Positions 46,221 through 53,332 of a stretch of 53,332 nucleotides of DNA are shown in pieces. Both the position numbers and the translations under genes were made by a program. Below the pieces are notes generated by a model. It saw only the letters and a list, made by a program, of their open reading frames with translations. It had not been told where the DNA came from and searched no databases. This DNA comes from Pseudolabrys sp. (GTDB taxonomy: Bacteria; Pseudomonadota; Alphaproteobacteria; Rhizobiales; Xanthobacteraceae), in assembly GCA_022841665.1 (NCBI GenBank), contig JALHRB010000021.1, positions 1 to 53,332 of the forward strand, in the 5' to 3' direction. Numbering within the stretch: position 1 is the first letter of the stretch; every line of letters starts with the position of its first letter.

Positions 46221-46246
46221 GGAACCATTGAACCTTCCCGACGGTT
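46221..46246 (+). promoter_or_regulatory. Near-consensus EcfG-type promoter upstream of the L,D-transpeptidase
   Basis: GGAACC (46221-46226) and GGTT (46243-46246) with a 16-base spacer; the -10 has one mismatch to CGTT. The predicted leader is about 35 bases to ATG 46287. Confidence 0.45.
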
Positions 46247-46286
46247 GCCTCGACGAATGATGGCGAGGAATCGGTCGGAGGGTGTC

Positions 46287-47042
46287 ATGTCCAAGAAGTT
46301 CACCTACGGTTCGCTGACCGCGCTGATCGCCGCCGCCGCTCTCTCCTGCGGCGCCGCGCAGGCCGAGCCGCTGTTCGCTTTCCTGAGCGCGCCCGCGCAA
46401 ACGCAGGCCGCGCCGCAAACCTATTACGAGCCGCTCCCGGCCGACGCGGCCGAGGCAGACGGCGAAGCTCAGCTGCCCGCGCATCTGCAGCGCCAGATCG
46501 TCGACTACCGCACCCGCGAAGCCCCCGGCACCATCGTGGTCGATACGCCGAACACCTATCTCTATTTCGTGCTGGGCGGCGGCAAGGCTGTCCGCTACGG
46601 CATCGGCGTCGGCCGCGAAGGCTTCACCTGGTCGGGCGTCAAGCAGGTCTCGCGCAAGGCCGAGTGGCCGGATTGGTATCCGCCGGCCGAGATGATCAAG
46701 CGCCAGCCTTATCTGCCGCGCGTCACGCTCGGCGGCCCCGGCAACCCGCTCGGCGCGCGCGCCATGTACATCGGCAGCACCGAATATCGCATTCACGGCA
46801 CCAACGCGCCGTCCACCATCGGCAAGAACGTCTCGAGCGGCTGCATCCGCATGCTCAACGAAGACGTGATCGACCTCTACAACCGCGTGCAGGTCGGCGC
46901 CAAGGTGATCGTGCTGCCGCAGACTTATGAGGCGAAGGCCAAGACCCGCGACACCCAACAGCTCACCTCCTCCTTTGCGCCGGCGTCCGACAGCCGCGCG
47001 GCGCGTGCCTGGGCCACCATCCGGCCCGCCGGCATCTACTGA
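46287..47042 (+). CDS. L,D-transpeptidase (YkuD domain), exported
   Basis: A 251-residue periplasmic enzyme with a signal peptide (residues about 8-26, ending CGAAQA). The YkuD domain runs from IVVDTPNTYLYFVLG to IVLPQTY. The catalytic motif HGTNAPSTIGKNVSSGCIRM gives His170, Cys186 and Arg188. It forms 3-3 cross-links in peptidoglycan or attaches proteins to it. The start follows GGAGGGTGTC. A terminator follows and an EcfG-like promoter precedes, in line with a role in envelope stress. The target is inferred from the family. Confidence 0.93.
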   Translation: MSKKFTYGSLTALIAAAALSCGAAQAEPLFAFLSAPAQTQAAPQTYYEPLPADAAEADGEAQLPAHLQRQIVDYRTREAPGTIVVDTPNTYLYFVLGGGKAVRYGIGVGREGFTWSGVKQVSRKAEWPDWYPPAEMIKRQPYLPRVTLGGPGNPLGARAMYIGSTEYRIHGTNAPSTIGKNVSSGCIRMLNEDVIDLYNRVQVGAKVIVLPQTYEAKAKTRDTQQLTSSFAPASDSRAARAWATIRPAGIY

Positions 47043-47072
47043 CCTCTTCTCGCAGACAGCCTCCCGCCTTTC

Positions 47073-47100
47073 GCCCGGCCTCGCGCCGGGCAATTTTTTT
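47073..47100 (+). terminator. Rho-independent terminator after the L,D-transpeptidase gene
   Basis: GCCCGGC (47073-47079) pairs with GCCGGGC (47085-47091) around CTCGC, followed by AA and seven T. Confidence 0.93.
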
Positions 47101-47186
47101 GATCCGATCGATCAATTATTGTTCGTTGGCCGGGCGTGCGGCCGCGGGCTATAGGTCCGCACGACGCAAATTCAGGGAGCGGCATT

Positions 47187-48116
47187 ATGCGTATTGCGGC
47201 AATGGCGGCGGGCGCGGTCGGCGGCTATTTCGGCGCGCGGCTGGCGGCGGCGGGCCATGACGTCTTCTTCATCGCGCGCGGCGCCCATCTCGACGCCATC
47301 CGCAAGAACGGCCTCAAGGTCGAGAGCGTGCACGGCGACCTGCACCTGCCGAAGCCCAACGTCACCGACGATCCAGGCAAGGTCGGCCCAGTCGACATCG
47401 TGCTGTTCGCGGTCAAGCTGTGGGACACCGAGGCGGCCGCCGCGCAGGCCAAGCCTTTGCTCGGTCCCGGCAGCCGCCTGGTCACCTTCCAGAACGGCAT
47501 CGACAGCGTCGAGCGCATCGGCGGCGTCATCGGCGCCGAGCGCACCGTCGGCGGTGCGGCCTACATCGCCACCACCATCGCCTCGCCCGGCGTCATCAAG
47601 CACACCAGCGGATTCGCCATCATGCGCTTCGGCCGCGCCGACAAGAAACCGGACGACAAGCTCGCCGCCTTCGTCGCCGCCGGCAAGGCGGCCAAGCTCG
47701 ACATCGATCTCTCCGCCGACATCACGCGCGAGCTGTGGCAGAAATTCATCTTCCTCACCGCCATGGCCGGCGCGACCGCGTCGCTGCGGGCGCCGATCGG
47801 GCCGATCGTTGCAGACCCGGAGCTGCGCGGCTTCTTCCGCGCGCTGATGGAGGAGGCCTTCGCGGTCGGCAAGGCCAAGGGCGTCGCGCTCGACCCCGCC
47901 TACATCGAGGACCGCATGAACTTCGTGACTGGCAAGGTCGAGCCCGGCATGAAGGCTTCGATGGCGCACGACCTCGAGCGCGGCAACCGCCTCGAGCTCG
48001 ACTGGCTCGCCGGCAAGGTGTGCGCGCTCGGTCGCGAATACGGCATTCCAACGCCGGCCAGCGACACCGTCTACACGGTGCTCAAGCTGCACCGCATGGG
48101 CAAATCGGGAAGGTAA
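47187..48116 (+). CDS. panE: 2-dehydropantoate 2-reductase
   Basis: A 309-residue ketopantoate reductase of the ApbA/PanE family, pantothenate pathway. The Rossmann motif is AGAVGGYFGARLA and the adjacent HDVFFIARGAHLD fits NADPH use. LFAVKLWDTE carries the catalytic Lys, and TFQNGIDSVERI the conserved Asn. The C-terminal MKASMAHDLERGNRLELDWL (Ser, Glu) is typical. Start ATG 47187 follows AGGGAGCGG; an in-frame opening to 47136 is rejected. Some homologues act on other 2-oxo acids, so the symbol is a best guess. Confidence 0.85.
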   Translation: MRIAAMAAGAVGGYFGARLAAAGHDVFFIARGAHLDAIRKNGLKVESVHGDLHLPKPNVTDDPGKVGPVDIVLFAVKLWDTEAAAAQAKPLLGPGSRLVTFQNGIDSVERIGGVIGAERTVGGAAYIATTIASPGVIKHTSGFAIMRFGRADKKPDDKLAAFVAAGKAAKLDIDLSADITRELWQKFIFLTAMAGATASLRAPIGPIVADPELRGFFRALMEEAFAVGKAKGVALDPAYIEDRMNFVTGKVEPGMKASMAHDLERGNRLELDWLAGKVCALGREYGIPTPASDTVYTVLKLHRMGKSGR

Positions 48117-48133
48117 AGGCGGCTCGCAAGAAA

Positions 48134-48155
48134 CCCGCCGGCCAATGCCGGCGGG
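48134..48155 (-). terminator. Hairpin terminating the small exported protein gene
   Basis: CCCGCCGGC (48134-48142) and GCCGGCGGG (48147-48155) with a four-base loop; on the minus strand TTTCTTGC follows. It lies between convergent genes. Confidence 0.7.
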
Positions 48156-48178
48156 GCGTCAGCGTGACCGCTGCTATT

Positions 48179-48499
48179 TTACTTGAGCTTCTGGATGCCC
48201 TCGGCCGGCGACGCCGGGCTGACGGTCTTGTTCTGCGACTCCATGGCCTTCGACTCGCCCACGGCCGAGCCCGTGGTGCCCTGCATCGCGCCGCCCTTGG
48301 TCGTACCGGTGCTGTTGGCGCCGGGCGTCGGGGTGCCCTTCAGGTTACCTTCCGCACCCTGGCCCATGTCGGTCGGACCCTGCGTGGTGGGGCTCACGCC
48401 CGGGCCGGACTGGTTGGCCGGCGACGGCGCGCTCTGCGCCAGCGCGATAGCGGGAACCGCGGCGACGGCTGCGGCAAGCATCAGCGATTTGAGTTTCAT
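48179..48499 (-). CDS. Small exported low-complexity protein
   Basis: A 106-residue protein from ATG 48499: signal peptide MKLKSLMLAAAVAAVPAIAL, then AQ. The mature part is rich in Gly, Ser, Thr, Pro and Asn (SPANQSGPGVSPTTQGPTDM; GANSTGTTKGGAMQGTTGSA) and has no cysteine. No domain is recognised; such proteins are frequent in Bradyrhizobium relatives. AGAGAGAGACC precedes the start. An exact EcfG-type promoter lies 33 bases upstream, so it is likely a stress-induced envelope protein. Confidence 0.75.
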   Translation of the reverse strand: MKLKSLMLAAAVAAVPAIALAQSAPSPANQSGPGVSPTTQGPTDMGQGAEGNLKGTPTPGANSTGTTKGGAMQGTTGSAVGESKAMESQNKTVSPASPAEGIQKLK

Positions 48500-48531
48500 G
48501 TTGGTCTCTCTCTGTTTGCGTGACGAAGGCC

Positions 48532-48556
48532 AACGTCTCGCGCTCGTAGCCGTTCC
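48532..48556 (-). promoter_or_regulatory. EcfG-type general stress promoter of the small exported protein gene
   Basis: On the minus strand GGAAC (48556-48552) and CGTT (48535-48532) are 16 bases apart, an exact match. The -10 lies 32 bases before the start codon. Confidence 0.7.
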
Positions 48557-48712
48557 TGAACGGTGGAACATCCACTTCGCAAACATTCGTGTCTCGATGC
48601 CGCGCTGCGCAAAGTTCCGGTTTCTTGTATCGCCGCCGCTGCGGTGGAATACTCGGCGCGCGCGACATCGTTCGGCGCTGAAGAAGCGGTGCGCAAACAA
48701 GGGGGAACATTC

Positions 48713-49693
48713 ATGCGGCACGGTTCAGCCATGCGGCGCCCGCTCACGACGCTGATGGCGGTGGCGCTCTTGGCTTGGCAAAGCGCCGCCAAAGCGGACA
48801 CCTATCCGAGCGGCAAGATCACGCTGGTCGTCGCATTCGCCGCCGGCGGCGTCGCCGACACGGTCGGCCGCCTGATCGCGCAGGGCCTGACGGAGCGGCT
48901 GAAACAGAGCGTCGTGGTCGAGAACCGCGGCGGCGCCGGCGGCAACATCGCCGCGCAGGCGGTCGCGCGCGCGGCACCCGACGGCTACACGCTGCTGGTC
49001 ACCACCACCGCGCTCGCCATCAACGAGACGTTGCGCGAGAACAAGGGCTTCGCCGCGGCCGACCTGATGCCGGTCGCCGTCGCGGCTTCGAGCCCCGAGG
49101 CGCTGCTGACCGGCACGGGCAACGCGGCCGCCAATCTCGCCGACTTCGTCAAGAACGCGAAAGGCAAGCCGGTCAATTTCGGCTCGGCCGGCGTCGGCAG
49201 CGGTTCGCACATCGCGGCAGAGTATTTCTTCAAGGAGATCGCCAAGATCGAGGCGACGCACGTGCCGTTCCAGGGCGGCGCGCCCGCACTCAACGCCACG
49301 CTCGGCAACCAGATCGACGTGCTCGCCACCACGCTCGGCGGCGCGCCCGCCGCGCAGATCAACGCCGGCAAGCTGAAGGGCCTCGGCATCGCCGCCGAGA
49401 AGCGCGCCGGGGTCGTGCCGGGCGTGCCCACGCTCGCCGAGCAGGGTTTTCCGGGCCTGCTGGCGGCTTCCTGGGTCGGGGTGTTCGCGCCGGCCAAGAC
49501 CGACGCCAAGATCGTGGCGGCGCTCAACGCCGCCATCAACGAGACCGTCAAGTCGCCGGAGGTGACGCAGAAGCTCACCTCCATCGGCTTCGATCCCATC
49601 GTCCTGTCGCAAGGCCAGGCCGACGCCATGGTCAAGGGCGAAGTCGCGAAGTGGGGCAGGATGGTGAAGGCGCTCAATTTGTCGGTCAAATAG
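48713..49693 (+). CDS. Bug-family (TctC-type) periplasmic binding protein
   Basis: A 326-residue substrate-binding protein. Signal peptide (AMRRPLTTLMAVALLAWQSA, ending AKA), family opening YPSGKITLVVAFAAGGVAD, VVVENRGGAGGNIAAQAVAR, and INFGSAG-like VNFGSAGVGSGSHIAAEYF. ATG 48713 follows AAGGGGGAACATTC. A second Met five residues on is possible. It has no transporter genes beside it and is only distantly similar to the protein at 37287. Ligand unknown. Confidence 0.9.
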   Translation: MRHGSAMRRPLTTLMAVALLAWQSAAKADTYPSGKITLVVAFAAGGVADTVGRLIAQGLTERLKQSVVVENRGGAGGNIAAQAVARAAPDGYTLLVTTTALAINETLRENKGFAAADLMPVAVAASSPEALLTGTGNAAANLADFVKNAKGKPVNFGSAGVGSGSHIAAEYFFKEIAKIEATHVPFQGGAPALNATLGNQIDVLATTLGGAPAAQINAGKLKGLGIAAEKRAGVVPGVPTLAEQGFPGLLAASWVGVFAPAKTDAKIVAALNAAINETVKSPEVTQKLTSIGFDPIVLSQGQADAMVKGEVAKWGRMVKALNLSVK

Positions 49694-49808
49694 CGCGGCA
49701 GGAGCCCCGGCGCAGGCGCAATTGGCCTGATCTGCGGCGCAAAGCCTTGTGGCGCGGCGCGGCCTTGCCGCCTAAAATTCGTCGCGGCGAATCGGGGTGA
49801 GGCCGCCC

Positions 49809-51452
49809 ATGCCACGATTGCTCGATAGCGTCATCTACTACGCCGCGGCGCCGGTCCGGCTGTTCGGCCGCTCGCGCCGATTCCGGCTTGCGGTCGGCGG
49901 GCTGCTGGTGCTGGCGATCTGCTTCAAGGGCACGCTGTGGGCGCTCGATTATTTCTTCCCGCCGGCGAGCGACGCCAAGCGCGCGGTCGATAAGCTGCCG
50001 AAGCTGCCCGACCTGCCGCAGCTGGCGCGCGCCTCGCATGTGATCGCGCCGGTCGCCATCTCGCTGTCCGCCATCGCGCAGAACCTCGACCGCACGACGC
50101 CGCGCGAGCTCGCCGGCAAGAGCGACAACCCGGTCAGCAGTCTGTTGTCCAAGGCCGACATCGGCATCACGATATCGCGCGGCACCATGACCGTGAGCGG
50201 CAAGCCGAACGAACTGACGATCGTCACGCCGCTCAGCGGTCACATCAAGATCACCGGCCAGATCGCCGGCCAGATCGCCGGCCAGGTGGGCAGCCAGGTC
50301 GGCAACATCGCCGGCTCGATCGGCGGCCTGCTCGGCGGCTCGATCGGCAAGGACGTCGAAAAGCTCGCCACCCGGGTGCTCGACCAGAATGTCACGCTGC
50401 GCGGCCAGGCGATCGTGCATGCGCGGCCCGCCATCGCCGCCAACTGGCGGCTGGAGCCCAATCTGTCCGGCGACCTCAGCCTCGGCGACAGCGGCACCAA
50501 CATCGCCGGCGTGCGCATCAACCTCGCCAACGAGGCGCGCCCCTTCATCAACCGTACGATGAACGAGCAGATCGCCGCCTTGCAGGCGCGCGTGCGCAAC
50601 GACCCCTTCATCGAGCGCGCGGCGCGCGAGCAGTGGGCCAAGATGTGCCGCTCGATCCCGCTCGGCGGCGGCGGCACCGGCCTGCCCGCCCTCTGGCTGG
50701 AGATGAAGCCGGTGCGCGCGGCCGCGGCCCAGCCGCAGGTCGACGCGCGCAACGTCACGCTCACCATCGGCGTGCAGGCCGAGACGCGCATCGTGCCGGC
50801 GGCGACCAAGCCGGCCTGTCCGTTTCCGGAACGGCTGGAGCTGGTGCCGCCGATGCAAAACGGCAAGATCGCGGTCGGCGTGCCGATCGACGTGCCCTTC
50901 ACCGAACTCAACAAGCTTCTGGAGGCGCAGCTCAAGGGTCATCGTTATCCGGAGGATAAGAGCGCGCCGGTCGAGGTCGAGGTGCGCGCGGCGAGCCTGG
51001 CGCCGGCCGGCGACCGCCTGCTGATCTCGCTGCGCGTGAAGGCGCACGAGAAGAAGAGCTGGTTCGGCTTCGGCGCCGAGGCCAACGTCGCCATCTGGGG
51101 CAAGCCGGCGCTCGACCCCAAGACGCAGATCCTGCGCCTCACCGAGATTTCGCTGGCGGTGGAGTCGGAAGCCGCCTACGGCCTGTTAGGGGCCGCCGCG
51201 CGCGCCGCCATGCCCTACCTGCAGCAGGCGCTCGCCGACAACGCGGTGATCGACCTCAAGCCCTTCGCCGCCGACGCGCTCAAGAAGATCGACGGCGCGC
51301 TCGCCGACTTCACCAAGGTCGCCGACGGCGTGCGCGTCGACGCCAGCGTCGATGCGCTGCGCCTCACCGGCATCGCCTTCGATTCCAAGACGCTGCGGAT
51401 CGTGGCGGAAGCCGACGGCAGCGCCAAGGTGGCGGTGACGCGGCTGCCTTAA
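49809..51452 (+). CDS. DUF4403 family protein, membrane-anchored
   Basis: A 547-residue protein with one N-terminal membrane helix (FRLAVGGLLVLAICFKGTLW, about residues 26-45) and a large periplasmic part. Most of it fits DUF4403: IAPVAISLSAIAQNLDRTTP, LDQNVTLRGQAIVHARPAIA, WLEMKPVRAAAAQPQVDARN, VDVPF-like IDVPFTELNKLLEAQLKGH, and a last LTEISLAVESEAAYGLLGAA. A short Gly-rich repeat (GQIAGQIAGQVGSQVG then NIAGSIGGLLGGSIG) at about 150-185 resembles a glycine zipper. Start is ATG 49809 after GGGGTGAGG; a GTG four codons earlier is in frame. Function unknown. Confidence 0.78.
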   Translation: MPRLLDSVIYYAAAPVRLFGRSRRFRLAVGGLLVLAICFKGTLWALDYFFPPASDAKRAVDKLPKLPDLPQLARASHVIAPVAISLSAIAQNLDRTTPRELAGKSDNPVSSLLSKADIGITISRGTMTVSGKPNELTIVTPLSGHIKITGQIAGQIAGQVGSQVGNIAGSIGGLLGGSIGKDVEKLATRVLDQNVTLRGQAIVHARPAIAANWRLEPNLSGDLSLGDSGTNIAGVRINLANEARPFINRTMNEQIAALQARVRNDPFIERAAREQWAKMCRSIPLGGGGTGLPALWLEMKPVRAAAAQPQVDARNVTLTIGVQAETRIVPAATKPACPFPERLELVPPMQNGKIAVGVPIDVPFTELNKLLEAQLKGHRYPEDKSAPVEVEVRAASLAPAGDRLLISLRVKAHEKKSWFGFGAEANVAIWGKPALDPKTQILRLTEISLAVESEAAYGLLGAAARAAMPYLQQALADNAVIDLKPFAADALKKIDGALADFTKVADGVRVDASVDALRLTGIAFDSKTLRIVAEADGSAKVAVTRLP

Positions 51453-51459
51453 TTCGGTT

Positions 51460-51630
51460 GTCGTCCCCGCGCGCAGACATCGGGTTTACCCGATGTCTGC
51501 CATCTACAGTGCGCAAGTCGGCTATAGCCGACTTGCGATGGGGACCCAGTACGCCGCAGCTTATCGATAGGACACGGCGTACTGGATCCCGGCTCGCGCT
51601 CGCTTCGCTCGCTTGGCCGGGATGACGGGA
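51460..51630. repeat. Multi-hairpin intergenic repeat
   Basis: Three consecutive dyads. GCAGACATCGGG/CCCGATGTCTGC (12 bp, 51473-51500) comes first. A perfect 26-bp palindrome, CGCAAGTCGGCTA and its complement, is at 51512-51537. CCAGTACGCCG/CGGCGTACTGG (51546-51585) is third. TCGTCCCCG and GGGATGACGGG mark the outer ends. It separates the DUF4403 gene from the thiC promoter. Confidence 0.85.
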
Positions 51631-51637
51631 AGCGCCG

Positions 51638-53332
<1,695 letters not shown>

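Overview
The window is a GC-rich (about two-thirds G+C) stretch of alphaproteobacterial chromosome. Gene content and style point to the order Hyphomicrobiales (Rhizobiales), near Bradyrhizobium, Rhodopseudomonas or Pseudolabrys. The signs are the lgt/MidA-like/pgeF order, Omp25/31-type small porins, a SahR-type ArsR-methyltransferase beside metF and metH, an EnvZ/OmpR-like pair, EcfG-type promoters and several families of palindromic intergenic repeats. The placement is inference from recognised families, not a database search. There is no rRNA, tRNA, CRISPR array, transposase or prophage block. Most of the window is core housekeeping DNA with small accessory islands.

Layout. 1-9.2 kb: ribosomal protein L25 (cut by the left edge), UbiK, lgt-methyltransferase-pgeF, a lipoprotein, prs, a YbjN protein, proC, a TetR regulator and a GH25 lysozyme-like protein. 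9.2-16.5 kb: an EnvZ-type kinase and OmpR-type regulator, a MarR regulator with a palindrome over its own start, a branched-chain aminotransferase, a DUF1460/Vgb-like exported pair, moaE, moaD and pgsA. 16.5-25.6 kb: an intradiol dioxygenase, uvrC, an SDR, three tandem outer-membrane beta-barrel genes each followed by a terminator, a GST, a cold-shock protein, rlmJ and a membrane orphan. 25.7-30.5 kb: a secreted RNase T2, a ribbon-helix-helix protein, small orphans, rsmE and ubiA.

30.5-35.4 kb holds the most coherent accessory unit: an ScfR-type regulator divergent from a ketopantoate-reductase-like dehydrogenase, a serine/aspartate-glyoxylate aminotransferase and a D-2-hydroxyacid dehydrogenase. 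This looks like a small regulated pathway around glyoxylate, hydroxypyruvate and glycerate with one step of unknown substrate. 35.4-39.6 kb: an extensin-like lipoprotein, a DUF2798 protein, a Bug-type binding protein, a 27-residue membrane protein and a gene broken by a one-base frameshift. 39.6-45.5 kb: sahR-metF-metH, preceded by a perfect 18-bp palindrome that fits a SahR operator. 45.6-53.3 kb: trmO, an L,D-transpeptidase, a panE-like gene, a small exported protein, a second Bug-type protein, a DUF4403 protein, a hairpin-rich repeat, and a TPP riboswitch before thiC (cut by the right edge).

Regulation readable from sequence: GGAAC-N16-CGTT (EcfG general-stress type) promoter matches precede the third porin gene and the small exported protein, with a weaker match before the L,D-transpeptidase. 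This suggests a cell-envelope branch of the general stress response.
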